Notes: a model not told the origin generated them from the sequence alone. A stretch of DNA of 64,000 nt from Tetragonia tetragonoides (GCA_038025085.1 CM076154.1:36808501-36872500), one strand, 5' to 3'; positions 24,731 to 39,718 are shown, counted from the first letter of the stretch. Numbers and translations are program-made.

Positions 24731-26150
24731 TTGAGGACAGAGAAAGAGAGAGAAAAAAAAAAGGTAAAAAAAATAAAAAAAAAATTGATTTGATTGATTC
24801 AGAAAACGATGAAATTGAAGGAAGTTGTTTGTTTGTGTAATGTAATTGTAGTGAGAGAAAGGGAAAAATTGAATGAATGCCCCCAAGAACAAACTAGTGA
24901 TTAGTATCAATATCTATCAATCTCTTTCACAGAGTTTTGTTTTTGTCTCTTGTATAGGTTTTCCAGTTTTCTCTCTCCTGGTGAACGAAATCAGATGAGA
25001 TGAGATGAGGTTTTTAGGAGAGAGAAAGTGTGTATGTGTGTGCGTGGAGAGAGGAAGAGGAGGGAGTGACGCGAAGACTTGAGAGATTCTTTAGCCTATC
25101 CCTATCCCCAATCAGTTATTATATTCCGCGGTGGGGTGGTTATTGTTTTTTGTAACTACTGCTCCACTAATCAAACTTAACTACCGCTGATCGAAGTTCT
25201 GATGAACAGTCATGTGAACAAAAAAAAATCAGAGTTCAGATGAAAAAGTCCACTTTTTTTTTTCTTTGTTCAAAATCAGGAAGGATTTTGTGACTAGATG
25301 ATCTCAATGTGAACCTACATACATTTCTATCTTGTGTTAAGTAGCATGTGCGCATGGAGGAGAAAAAAAACTATGCACATTAGCACATCTATAGTAGTTA
25401 AGTGCCACATTAGGAAGAATGGTGGAAAATAAGAGGCACATACAATTTGATAGGTATGCACATACATGCGCATAGTTTGTACATGTTGATTTTGATTTCT
25501 TTTATCACTCTGAAAATCGGAGTATTTTTCAAGTTGCTTTACTTGTCAGATATCATGGTTGATATCGTTATGATCGATTTACTTCATGTATGGAGAAAAT
25601 CATATGTGAAGTAAGTTTCATCATTTTCAATCGGATTACCTGCTGGGAAAATGTTATGTACTTAGTAAATGTTAAGAGTATATGTAATATTTCAAATTTA
25701 AACGGAGTAGTACTAGTAAACTGAAAATTTTGATTTATTGTAGCAACCAACCACCAACAACATATTTAAGAAAGGTAAATAGGTGAAAGTTTTTTATTAC
25801 GTGTAATTTTTGAATTCCAGTATGATAGTATGACGACATTTACTTTTTCAGTTTTGCTACCATTCAAATATGATGACAGTACGTAGTTATTACTTCAGAT
25901 TGTATGGCGGGTAGAGTTAAAGTTGTTTGACTTGAAGCAATCAATTTTGGAGTATTGAATTATATGTGAGTTGAGATTGGTATCTTGCAAGATTTACCCT
26001 CTCATTTAATTTAAAATGGTATCTACCCATTTTATGTCTTAGATTTTGTTTATAATAGAAGCAATATACAAGTATTTTTGACATTATACAAATGAAAGAT
26101 CAAATGGGCTATTTAGTTAACCTAACATGCAAGGCCTAAATCAACCTACA
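24731..26150. promoter_or_regulatory. TBC gene promoter and intergenic spacer
   Basis: Positions 24731-25080 are rich in purine/pyrimidine tracts (GAGAGAAAG, CTCTCTCC), expected of the leader and core promoter of the minus-strand TBC gene. Beyond that the DNA is AT-rich with nothing recognisable. Confidence 0.4.
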
Positions 26151-26154
26151 TAGG

Positions 26155-26350
26155 TTGGTCCGTTGGTCTAGTGGTTTGAACTTTGGTTTTTTTACCCACC
26201 ACTAAGGTTTAAATTCCACTAGGGGCATTTGGGATCCCTTTCCCCTTATTCCTCCCCCCCTAAATATCTGCCTACAAAGCTCATGAACCTTAAATCCGAG
26301 ATATACCAACCTGAGAGCGGGGCTCCTTACCTTAAATTTAGATAATCTGT
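26155..26350 (+). mobile_element. Second tRNA-derived SINE (diverged)
   Basis: GGTCCGTTGGTCTAGTGGTT (box A-like) is followed by AAGGTTTAAATTCCACT (box B-like), spaced as in a tRNA-derived SINE. The 3' boundary is uncertain and no clean target duplication was found. Confidence 0.45.
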
Positions 26351-26941
26351 CATTCACTACCGAGAAATTAGATAAATTTGTCTTTGAATTAGTTGGATTA
26401 ATAATAGTTGCTTTTGAATTTTCGATTGTCACACTTGCACATACAATAATGCTAAAAAGTTGTCTACACCCAAAAAAAAGTTTATCCAACAACAGGAACA
26501 TACTCTAAAAACTCATATCTGAGCACTTGCAAATTTTACCAACTCCACATGGATGAATTATGAATGAAGTCATTACTCTACTAGTTGTTACAACTAACAA
26601 TTAACGGTTGAAAATTATGACACTCTTCAAATAATTAGATTACAGAAATTAAGTCGTTAACTAGCTAACTCGCAAATTGATCTTCATTGTGTAACCGACC
26701 ATAATGGCAAATTGGTAGAGCGGGTAAAAGTATGATCCCATCGATGACTCAAATCAATTGTATACAGTAAGAAATTGTCACGTTTCTGGTCAAATGATGA
26801 GAGTTGAGTTTTGAATAAAACTGTATTTAAAATTAGTTAACGTTGATTTGGTGCGATAGTGATGTAATAATCTCTTCTAGTATATTAAGGCACTAAAGAG
26901 TAAGCTGTCTTGGCATGACCTTGAAACATATGTTTACTTTA

Positions 26942-27276
26942 GGGTGCGTTTTTTTCCACTTATTTTCACTGATTTTTACTGATTGAGTAAGATCTTAACA
27001 ATGATTCACATCGACTGGGTAAGATCCTGCCAGTGATTTCCACTGATTTGATAAGGTCCTTCCAATGATTTCTCACTGATTCAATAAGGTCTTGCAACTG
27101 ATTCTGTGAGTAAGAATGTGGGTTCCGCAACTGATTTTCACTGATTGGGTAAGGTCCCGTCACTGATTTTCACTGATTCAGTAAGGTCTTACCACTGATT
27201 TCCACTGATTAGATAAGGTATTGCCACTGATTTCTATTCATTAGGTAAAGATCCAATAAGTGAAAAAAAAACACCC
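26942..27276. mobile_element. MITE with internal CACTGATT minisatellite
   Basis: Terminal inverted repeats are GGGTGCGTTTTTTTCCACTT and the complement of AAGTGAAAAAAAAACACCC. The interior is made of about nine degenerate units of 30-40 bp containing CACTGATTTTCACTGATT and GGTAAGGTC. There is no coding sequence, and the target duplication is unclear. Confidence 0.7.
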
Positions 27277-27662
27277 AAGTTTTCATTACTTCTTCCTATG
27301 TTTGTATTGTATCTATTGGAAACCATCACATATTTACAATTTACATGCACTTTTACTTATTGTGACTGCGTCAAAAACGACCTGACCATCATACTGTCTT
27401 TAGTCTAGTTACTTTCAGGTGGAGATTATTCATCATGAAGCTGGCCAGGAAATGTCGCACGCAGTTGATGAAGTGGTCCTAATCTCTCTCTTTCGAGACC
27501 TTTATCTTCCAATGCAATATGAATTTAAGAAAAGTAGTTAAAATTGTGATCATAGAATCAGGAATACATACAAGAACGGCAAAACCTGACAAAAGAAAAG
27601 GAAAAAAAATTAAAGAATCGCAATCTTGTTTATGCACCTTACTTTTTGTCTTTTTTTCCCAA
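27277..27662. other. Intergenic DNA, nothing recognised
   Basis: AT-rich sequence with no gene or element ends. Confidence 0.4.
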
Positions 27663-27670
27663 GCCAGTAC

Positions 27671-28005
27671 TAGGGCTGTTCATAACCGGATATCCGAAAT
27701 TTCGGATAGTGAATTTTGATATCCGAATTAAATTTTTTCTACTTTAATTTGGTATTTTTTCGGATATTTCGAATATTTTCGGATATTTCGGATATCCGAA
27801 TCCGAAAGTATCCGAAATTTATCCATAAAATCCAAAAACATTGGATATTTTTCGGATATCCGAAATTTTCAATATTGATATCCGAACCCGTATCCGAAAT
27901 TTCGGATATCCGCTTTTCGGATATCCGGAATTTCGGATATTTTCGGATCGAATATTCGGATTTTCGGATCGGATACTCGGATACGGATTCTTATGAACAA
28001 CCCTA
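27671..28005. mobile_element. hAT-type MITE made of GGATATCC/CGAAAT palindromes
   Basis: Precise ends: TAGGGCTGTTCATAA on the left and the complement TAGGGTTGTTCATAA on the right (14 of 15 match). A perfect 8-bp target duplication, GCCAGTAC, lies at 27663-27670 and 28006-28013. Almost the whole interior consists of variants of CGGATATCCGAAATTTCGGA, giving many overlapping self-complementary blocks. The 8-bp duplication points to the hAT superfamily. Confidence 0.9.
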
Positions 28006-28013
28006 GCCAGTAC

Positions 28014-30192
28014 CATCATCTCATTAAAACTCTAAAGAGCAATTACATAACTCTCGTAACCCAAGTTGGCAAAACATCATGTAAAAAGAAACCTTTAACA
28101 CATGACGTTAATGCCTACCTAGCAAAAGAGCGAGTTAGAAGAACATTACATTTAGAAGTAAAAATTAACCGTAGCATATATCAATATCATGGCTCTTGGT
28201 AAAACTGTAACAAGCTCACGTGCCACAAATGACTAATGATACTAGTCAATAATATAAGGCGTACGTTGCTTTGCAAAGGCACGCCTAATTTAACAGACAA
28301 CCAAAGGGTAAAGGGAAAAAAGGGTGTAAAAGGAATCAAGTTGATGGCTTGATGCATCTAATAAAGCATCATCGAAGGCTGACACTCATATCAGCCCATA
28401 CTACAAATACTCATAGTATGTGCCAAATGCAATAATAATCAAAATGTTATATTAATATATAGCACTAGATTGAAAAGTGAAAGAGAAAAGGTATCTTGGA
28501 TTAGGCATGTAAAACCAAAATCAATGCCTATGATCGTCCTAATTACTCACGCACTAGCTAATATTTTTAGTGTGGCCGGCCTTTTTGGCCTTCATGATCT
28601 CGACAAAATTATTGTTCTAGGTATTTTAAGGTGTGTGTGTGGAGCCATGCATTCATCATTTATGTGAAGTACACTCCCTACCTCCATGGCTTTGCATAGA
28701 TAGAGGATTCAAACAAAGTATAATAATATAACTCCAACTCCATATATATTTATTTATTTTTATCTTTAAATTCTCAATACATTCTATTCATCATGTAGGT
28801 CCAACCAACATCCATCCATCCGAAAAGCATCTATGTTGCGAGAAACAAAATCAATTTATGCATAGATAGAAGATTCAAACAAAGTAGTGTGTTCCAATTC
28901 TGTTTGTTATTTGATCTAATTAATTGAGCTGTTGTCGAACGAAATTAGTCTAATAACTTGGACTTACATATTTGTAAGAAGTTGATTACTTTAGGTTCCA
29001 ATAATGTTTAACAATCTTATCAAGGTGACTTGCGCGTGCCCCTTTAATGTTTAGGGACACTTATATTACCCTTCAAAGGCGCAACATTTTGATTGTGCTC
29101 TAAGAGTTGGATTGCTATCTCTTCATAAGACTTTCACAAGCCAATAGCCTATTCTATTGATCTCCATGTAACAATGGGGCAAGCAAGATAAACTTTACTT
29201 ACAAGGAATAGTACTGTATGTAGTGTCTTGTTGAGTCAGGAACGTATCTAAATCCGAACAAGCAAATGATTTTTATGTCGATTACTATTATCACTACCAA
29301 GCAAATGATAAAATAACAACAGTAGATTTCCTCTAGATCTCTCAAAAAAAAAAAAAAAACAGTAGATTTCCGAACATAATCATCATTAGCAAGTGATGAA
29401 GCGATAGCAATGGCGTTGATCAGAAATAAGACAGACGTGATTTTAAAGGATATTAAAATCCCAACAAAACCAGTCCAGAACCGTGTTATGTGAACAGATT
29501 TCACCCATTTGCATATAAATCTCCTATTCTCCTGTAATTCATGTTCTTTTAATCAGGAAAGTTCCTGTTTGATTTCAGAATTACTCATGACGCTCGCTTA
29601 TGTCTCTGCTTATTTTGCTTCGGAGAAGTACTAGTGGCCAGTGGGGATGGTATCAAGCAACATATCCAACACACAAACCTCACTACATGCATCATCATTT
29701 ATTAGTATTTTTATGCTGGATACCACTAAATTGTAGTCACCATAACTGTGCACTACATTCGTCGATCCGAATCTCAACCATTAATTGGTTTGACTAAATT
29801 GGTTTGATTTGATACTACCCAATTTAGATTAATTTGTTGACGTTAGTTTGGACATAACTAGTTACGCTTTCGGCCATAACAAGTTGACCATTGGTAGAAT
29901 ATTTGTGACCGATTAAAGAATTGGTTAAAACCACTAGCCAACTATTTTAATTATTATAGATGCAACCACAATACATTAAATGATAGGGTTTGACCAAGAT
30001 GGTGATCAACGACTGTCGTGCAAAGTTATGATGGCTACATTAATACTGGTAACCACCATACAAGTTCTACATCATTTATTCTGCAAGTCTAGTTTCACAT
30101 CACAACCAAATTCAGCGGAACTAGCCAGAGAACTCGGCTGAGGTGACAGCTGGAGACAACCACATATGATGCATCTACAGACACGCCGAGAT
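28014..30192. other. Long intergenic region without gene
   Basis: AT-rich; short reading frames lack any recognisable domain. An A run at 29345-29360 is followed by a second ACAGTAGATTTCC copy (the first at about 29319), a small possible retroposition scar. Nothing else is supported. Confidence 0.45.
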
Positions 30193-33100
30193 TTACAACA
30201 TAGCCGCTGCTTCCTTGTCTAAAAACCACTTCAGCTCCCCTTCAGGCGAAACCATTTGAACAGGTAGCACATCGGAAGTTTGATTGCCGCCCAAAGCCGT
30301 CTTCACTGCACCAGCTTTGCCACCCCCGCAAACCACAAGAGCAATGTACGCAGAGGAATTAATGACAGGGAAGGTGAAAGTGATTCTCTCTGGTGGTGGT
30401 TTTGGCGAGTCCTGAATGGAGGTAACCCATTTCTTGTCCTCCTTCACGAGGGGGTGACCTGGAAACATAGAAGCCACGTGTCCATCTGGACCCATACCCA
30501 AAAGCATGAGGTCGAATTTCGGGAAGCCGCTAGCCTGTGAGGTAGCTATCACATTGCTTTTTACTAGTTGCTTGAGGCAGGTTTCATAATCATCAGCCGC
30601 CCCTTCAGCTGGTAGTGCATCATTGATGGCATAGACATGGCCAGGGAGGATGGGTACCTGGGAAATTAGAAGTCTGAGTATGACATGGCACCAGAAATGA
30701 AGAACATAACAGGGAAACATGCAGTAGCAATCTAAATGATGCCAACAGTAATTTTAATAACTGAGGGAAAATGAATGCCTGAAGCATGTCATGGCATATT
30801 AGAGGTTGTGAAAGCTACTTTACATGTCTAGTATGGCACAGTGGATGCCTCATGCTTTCTACCAACATACCACAAATATACAGACTTGCAAGCAGTGCCC
30901 AGTTCAAGAAGCAGAAGCATACAAGCAAGACATCATGTATTCGCCTAACATGTCGAAATTCATTAGATTCATCTGCCCTGTGCAGCAGATAAAGCAACAT
31001 GCCTTAAAAGAAAGAATAATAAAGGGCTCCAAAGGAAAACATTTCTTATATACTTTTCTCTAAACTGCTCTATAATGCAATCATAAACTAGAAGACAGAG
31101 ATGCACCCAAGTAGGCTTTGAAGAAGAAAACGCATTGGCAGTCACAAGAATGACCAAGCCTCTATTAAAAAATGAAATGTCAGATAGAATGAAAGATGAG
31201 GTGCTCTCCACCTCCAAATGTAAGCACACAATCTCCACAATATACTCTAGTTGACAAAATTCCCCACAAAGATAATGTTATTAGAGAATGGATCAACACC
31301 TTGAAAGAAACTGTTCTGAAACAATATACCAACACCTCAGCTTCGTAAAGCTCCTGTAGCAAATCCCCAAGTTCATCCTACTAGACGTATTTCTGACTCC
31401 TATGAAAACGAAGATTATTCTTTCATGGAGAGAAATTACTAAACCTAGGGTGTACTACCTAAAATACCCCTACCAATAAATGATTTTATACATTCACCAT
31501 GAATCAGCCAACTCCTCCCCCCCCCCCCCTCTCCTCTTGCTCTCTCTGGATTATAGACAGAGTCATCAATCTACCAATCAGACTACGGACTTATCACAAA
31601 GTCACCAATTTATGTCAAGGGGTTAATAAAAATAACAGCAGCATCGCCAAATAATTTTTGGATAGAGAAAGAACGAGCCCCCCCCCCCCCCCAATTTGAA
31701 TTTGAATTGGCTCAGCACCTAATTCAAACATCGTGTCCAGTCAATTACCACCAAAGCAATGGGGCTGTGTACTAGAGGCTTCGGTCCAGGAAAACTGGAC
31801 GATCAAGATTCCTGGTCGAGCAGGTGCTCGACAGCAAGTCAATGACGGCCCAATAGTTGGTGAGTCTAGCCTTTACAAGGCCCTCTGACATTCAACTAGC
31901 AGAGAGAGTGTGTGGTAGGTGCTGTGGCTTGAACGCTGGTGAAGGGATGAGGCATGTCGTGGTGGTGGGTGCTTCCACTGCTTTGGCTTTGACTAAAAGA
32001 GAGGTGGTGGGGAAGGTGAGTTAGAAGTTAGAACAAGGGCAAAAGGGTCCTCACATCCTAGGTTTAGTAATTAAAAAAAACTCCATATGTTTAGTATGTC
32101 CCTATTCTTTTAGGCTTTAGCAACAACAAAGCATCACCCCTCTTATAACCCTATAGAGTAGCGATGCTTGGGAGGTGGGAACTACCAATATGGCTAAATG
32201 GCTAATTGGGAGGTATCTAATGCGAAATTGCCAGATCCCCAGATCTGTTCATCAGTTGGTAAAGCAACATACCTTGAACATATAGGAACCAAAGGAAGCT
32301 CCAAGAAGAAACATCAATTGTCTACAAACCGCATTTGTCTTCTTATTTATTTAACTGTGCAATGTGCATGTACTTAATTCACTCTAAATTACAAAACAGC
32401 CTCAGTTTGCAGCTGCAGGGGTGAAGCTGTGGCAGCAGGCATACATGATACAACCTCCCACACTAGGCAGAATGCTCCTAGCACTAAGTTGTTGTCATTA
32501 GAAACGAAACAGGATATGCTTGACGTCAAGAAAGGATTATGCTTTTATATGCAGATGCAAGAATCATAAGGTCTCTCGAGAAGGATTTGACTTGTCGCCC
32601 AGACTGAAAGATGATGCACTCTCCACCATCAGGAAGAGGACAAGATCAACCTAAAGCAGACTGCATTTGACAAAAAAATGACGGAAAAAGATATCTTAAA
32701 GGTCACAAACAGTATTTGTATCTCGCAAAGTTAAGAAAAATCTTTGATGGCACTAAAACTATTCAGCTGACTCCATGGAAACTACAGCCTATCCTCAGTA
32801 ACAGCTAAAATTATCCCTCTAATGGCCCAGTATAGTATCAACATACTCCTAATTCAATGTCCATAAGCAAACACTACATAACTATGTTTCCATACCGTTT
32901 CATGATTAAACCCAATTTGAAAGGACCCATCTTTCTAAACAAGGTAAATTACTCTTAAGTACAACAAATTACATGAACCATCACTACGTCAAGCAACAAT
33001 GATCCCCAGTGTCTCTAATTGTCAGAATCAGACTCAGAACAAAACAAAAACAAAAATCATTATTTTCACCAATGACGCTAAGATCATGAAATTCCTCAAA

Positions 33101-33742
33101 GTTAGATCACAGTAAGTAAACGATTACTTACCTTAGACAGAAAATTATCATAAGCAAGCTTATAGTTACTGTCAGGATGATCCTTAGGAACAACCCTCTC
33201 ATCAACCCAGAACACATGCCACTTTGACCAATCAATTGAATCCACATATGGTTGCTCCAACAATTTCCTAAAATTCCAACAACCCATCAAACAAAACATC
33301 AAAATAGACCCAAAAACATGCACAACAATCACAAAATCAATCAACAATAACAAAACCCACAAAGTCAAAAACTTTACCTGAGAGACTTTATCAAAGACCC
33401 ACCAGAGAGAACAACAGTGAAAGAACCTCTCTCTTTCACAAACTTTTCAGATAAATCGGCTGTATATTTAGCTAATGAAACTGCTAATTCCTCTTCAGAA
33501 ACGAAAATGTCCATATTTGCTGAACCCTTTTGAGATTGGACGCCTGCCATTGAAGCTTTTGGTCTGAAATTGAAACACACTTTTGGAATTACTGGTAAGC
33601 TGGTTAATCTGAGGGTGGTGAAATTTGAGGGTTTATTAGTGAGAGAGATTTGTGGGTTTTGGGTTAAAAAGAGAGACGATCGATGGGTTTGTGTAAATTG
33701 AGTGATGATTGAGTATGAGAGAGAGTGTGAAGAAGATGCCAT
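30193..33742 (-). CDS. 6-phosphogluconolactonase, plastid type
   Basis: Hydrolyses 6-phosphogluconolactone to 6-phosphogluconate, step two of the oxidative pentose phosphate pathway. Exons are 33742-33378, 33267-33132 and 30657-30193 (minus strand; intron 2 is about 2.5 kb), giving 321 residues. Residues 1 to about 65 are Ser/Thr-rich and almost free of acidic residues, a likely chloroplast transit peptide. The enzyme domain begins near MDIFVSEEELAVSLAKY and contains FTVVLSGGSLIKSLR (sugar-phosphate loop), WHVFWVDERVVPKDHPDSNY and the signature LLGMGPDGHVASMFPGH (Gly221-His227 core). Arabidopsis PGL3, the plastid member, is reported to end in SKL for peroxisomes; this protein ends in AML. Start choice: first ATG, with the transit peptide following. 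Confidence 0.96.
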
Positions 33743-33940
33743 TTTATGTTCTCTTTTGGGGTTGTAGCTTAATACATACGAGCACAGTCAATAGTACCGA
33801 GTTCACTTGACAGGACATGAAACCGGAATCAGATGTTCAAACTTGTTGGACCGGGACCGAGCGTGTAAGCCCGGTCTGGTTTCGGCCCTGGGCGGCCCGT
33901 TATCCGGGCCACGGTGGAACCTGTTTATGTTACTCCAAAC

Positions 33941-34319
33941 TATAGGTGGCCACAGGCTGGTCCATTCCGTTCGTGGGTCGGGCTTCGTCATGGGACGGGT
34001 CCGTAATAACTAGGCACAGACCAGCATGGATAGGTACCGGTCCGTGCCGAATCGTCCACCCGAGCCTGGCAGGGCCTTAGTCAGCTTTGGGGCGTCGGGA
34101 TGTATTTTGGAGAGGAGGAATGAAAGATAATGAATATTGGGGAGGATGAAGGAGGAAGCTGTACCTGGGCTTTTTTTGTGGCAAGATCGAGCCCGCACTA
34201 GTAGTTCGTGGGCCGTAGCAATGCCAGCCCTGGGCCTCCGATCACCTCGACACTAGTTTGACCCACACCGGGCCGGTTCATGTGGGCTTGGGGCAAGCTT
34301 GGCCCAGTGGCCACCTCTA
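33941..34319. mobile_element. hAT-like MITE upstream of the phosphogluconolactonase gene
   Basis: Ends TATAGGTGGCCAC and (complement) TAGAGGTGGCCAC, flanked by an 8-bp duplication CTCCAAAC (33933-33940) and CTCCAGAC (34320-34327). It is markedly GC-rich against its surroundings. No transposase. Confidence 0.8.
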
Positions 34320-34327
34320 CTCCAGAC

Positions 34328-34936
34328 CACATGAATCGCCTCCGTTCTCCGGTCTGGGCGGATATCCTACGAATGTTTATTTATATCCTTCTCTTTTTCA
34401 AAGATGGAGGATCCATTACTAGAAAGTCTGAAACCAAACAGGCAAACACATGATTTGAAATATGGAGTTCTCATTCCGGTTTTAAGTTTAATACTAATTT
34501 CATTTCAGTTCTGTGAAATAAACGGCTTCTAAGTTTGACCAATTATCAAATTAAATTTGTCTCCATATCAATCTTTTAGGGTTGTAGTTTGATACTAGTG
34601 AATCCTAAACGCTCACAAAAAGAAGTATATTCCTCCTCTTTTTACTCTATGTTTATTGTTTACTGTACTTTATAACCTTCATTATTCACTTCAAAAACTT
34701 TGAGAAAATATAGTAATTTTAAGGATGGATCGTGGAGTCTTTCATGTCACTTAACTTGAAATTTGCTTCGTCAATTACATTAAAACAGAGCACCCAACAA
34801 TGGCAAAGTCCCTTTAAGGATTATGTTAGTAAATTCAGAGCCAGACTTATTTGTTGACAAAACTATTGTGGAGATTTTACGATAGAACAAAGAGGATGAA
34901 ATTGGAAGCATGTTGTTTCCAACTTGGCATGTAGTT
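34328..34936. other. Intergenic DNA, nothing recognised
   Basis: No gene or element ends seen. Confidence 0.4.
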
Positions 34937-34939
34937 GTA

Positions 34940-35241
34940 GGCTCTGTTTGATTCACCTGGATAAAACTGATCTGAACTGATCTGAACTGAACTGAAGTGA
35001 ACTTAATTGACTTTTTGAACTTGACCGTTAACCATTAAAAATTCGTCCAAACATAGTCAATATTGGATTCATTTGAAAGTATGCTTTGAGATCTTTCTGA
35101 TGACATAATTTTCATCATGAAATTATTTCGGAACAAAAAGTTATATGAGTAATAAAGTTACACATAAACTGAACTGAACTGAACTGCACTGGACTGGACT
35201 GGACTGAATTTAAGTAAAATCAAGGTGAATCAAACAGAGTC
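34940..35241. mobile_element. Tourist-like MITE, copy 1
   Basis: Terminal repeats GGCTCTGTTTGATTCACCT and (complement) GACTCTGTTTGATTCACCT, with 3-bp flanks GTA at 34937-34939 and 35242-35244. The subterminal regions carry CTGAACTGAA repeats on both sides. A sister copy lies at 55757-56043. Confidence 0.85.
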
Positions 35242-35648
35242 GTAGTCTTTTAACATATATAGTAGTCGGCCTTCATATACGTACGCGCTCCTATGGAATT
35301 AATGTCCAAATATTTTTGACTTAATACCATTCCTTTTTCATTAAAGGATCCTATATGAGATAAATGTACATTTAAGAAGTGAACAATGCCCTCAAGCACA
35401 TTTTATATTTATTCTTTTTATATTATAATTATAATTTTTCTATGCATATAATTTATTTTTCCTATATATGCATAATTCATGAAATTATCCTATTCATTTG
35501 CAAATTGAAATTTTGTACGATATATGACCCAAATTATGCAATGTATTACTCCTCGTTTTTCGTTTGAAATTTTGATGTTTTCCCCTTAGTATTTTCTCTC
35601 TCCATAATATATTTAATGAATTTTAAATATTTAGGAAATGAATTTAAT

Positions 35649-35907
35649 ACTCCATTCGTTTCACATAAATGTATACAGTATTTTTTCACGGTCTTCAATG
35701 CACTACTTTGACCATGAATATTTGTATTTAAATGAAGATATAAATTTTTAAAAATTTGATTTTTCGAAAATACTTTTGAAAATGAATCTAATCATAGTAT
35801 TTTTACATTGTGAATCCTTATAGTTTTTCCTAAATTAATGGTCAAAGTTTTTAAACTTTGACTTTTAAAAAACAATTGTATACATTTATCTGAAACGGAG
35901 GGAGTAT
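35649..35907. mobile_element. Stowaway-type MITE
   Basis: TACTCCATTCGTTTCACATA on the left and the complement of CTGAAACGGAGGGAGTA on the right, i.e. the plant CTCCCTCCGTTTCA end type with TA at the borders. The sequence folds back over much of its length. Confidence 0.8.
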
Positions 35908-36011
35908 GTTGCATTGCACCGCCCTAGGAACACTGAACCGTCGTTTGACTATTAGAAAACGTAAACGTAAAACCATAGAAATGACCAAAGAGCCCTTAAA
36001 ACAAAGATGCA

Positions 36012-36048
36012 AAACCCTAACATTTCATTTTAACCCCCAGGTATAAAA
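36012..36048 (+). promoter_or_regulatory. Telo-box and TATA box of the ubiquitin-eL40 gene
   Basis: AAACCCTAA (36012-36020), the telo-box common in plant ribosomal-protein promoters, lies just upstream of TATAAAA (36042-36048), itself about 110 bp before the start codon. The spacing suits a short leader. Confidence 0.6.
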
Positions 36049-36133
36049 CCCAAGGCACAACACAGAGATGAGGTTATCGCCTTCCGCCACATCTCACAGA
36101 GGAGAGAGAAACAGAGCTCTTTGAGAAAGATAA

Positions 36134-38408
<2,275 letters not shown>

Positions 38409-39700
38409 ACATCCCAGTTTTTTGCAGCTGGTGTTCAGACAACTATTTTGTGGGATTGGTGTTTGGACGTAGTTGCTTTACTATATTTGGCTCTTAGGGG
38501 TTTACTTCAAACAGTAGTTTAAAACTTTGATCTGTCTAGTAGTATTACCAAAATAAGGCGTTTAACTCCCTAAGAGTAAGCCTTAATTTTGTTCAGGATT
38601 TAGTTTATTCCATCTTATTTTCATGTTAAGACAACCTCAGAATTCGTTTGAACAGGATAATTATGATGATGCCAACTTTCCATTTATGTTGTCTTTTGTT
38701 GCTATGGACCTTGGGTCATTTTATGTCGTTCATACTTCAAGGACGTTGTTGCTGCTTTGGCTTGGGAATTCTTCTAAATCGCGAGCAGTGTTTAGAAGTC
38801 CCTTAGAATTTTTTGCTGGAATTGTTTAGAAGTCCCTTGGAAATTTTTTTGCTTATCAAAACCCCTATGGATGTTCGAAGTTCGAACGCAGTGAATGGCT
38901 AGTTAGTAGTTAATACTTAGGATTGAATTAGGTCTCGGGTAAGGTTTTTGGGCTAGACGTATAGTGGTTATTCCTTGTTGGACAAGTCGTTGATTGCATG
39001 AATTTGAGATTTTGGGCTCCGTAGGATCAGGGAGCGCAATAAGTTCACAAACAATGGAGAAGAATCACTTCCATTTTGGATTGCAGATTAACTCTGCATT
39101 TCGTTTTCCAAAACACCTACTACTGTTGCAGAAATAACAAAACCGTATCTTGATTCACTTCTAAACCTAGGTATCAACTCCCAATATTTCCATCAGCCTC
39201 CGGTGAAAGGATCCTCCGCCGTTCATTTTGTCTATGTCCATTTCTCTCTCTACCTCTCTCCAAAGTTATTTAATAGGTAAAAAATCTAGGGGTGTATATT
39301 TGGAGAACAACACTAGTGCTGTTATTTTTACAACAATAGAGGATCTGCTCTCAGCCCCAAGCTTTCCCGAACTCCAATTTTTTTTTTGTCTCTTGTTGTA
39401 GATTACCAAACTCAATAGCTCGCTCATATTCTTCATAAATTGCCAACTAATTTTTGGCCAAATCGTTTCTAGGGTCAAATTAAATTGTCATTCCCTCTAA
39501 TAAACCTCCAATAGAAGACCAAAATAAAAAGAAAACTATAATGTTTTTTCTTTTTTCTTTTATGTTTTGTGAGGTACTGAAAAGGGTTAATTAGAGAGAT
39601 TAATTGGAAAGGATCTCATCCCCTCTTAAGAGTTGATAATTTAAAAAATAATCAATAACAAATACAAAGGAAGAAACAAATCTGGGAGGAGAAATAGAAA
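38409..39700. other. eL40 3' UTR and intergenic DNA
   Basis: The first 200 bp or so are presumably 3' UTR. The rest has no recognised gene or element. Confidence 0.45.
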
Positions 39701-39718
39701 TTAGAAAATGTAGACTAA

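Noticed and set aside
24548..24910. A separate small membrane-protein gene of 120 codons
   Set aside because: The upstream part is pyrimidine-rich leader sequence; the conserved-looking part ends at a donor in phase with TBC exon 2, so it is better read as an alternative first exon.
26700..26765. Possible tRNA-like sequence (GGCAAATTGGTAGAGCGGG)
   Set aside because: Only a box A-like word; no box B at the right spacing and no stem pairing.
26966..27163. CRISPR-like array in the CACTGATT or GGAGCCACC repeats
   Set aside because: Eukaryotic minisatellites with no unique spacers, within elements that have inverted ends.
29199..29504. 101-codon hydrophobic frame on the minus strand
   Set aside because: No family resemblance, AT-driven hydrophobicity and an A-run inside it; no splice context.
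31516..31691. C runs in the 6-phosphogluconolactonase intron as a regulatory element
   Set aside because: Two isolated homopolymers without other supporting features; possibly sequencing-sensitive.
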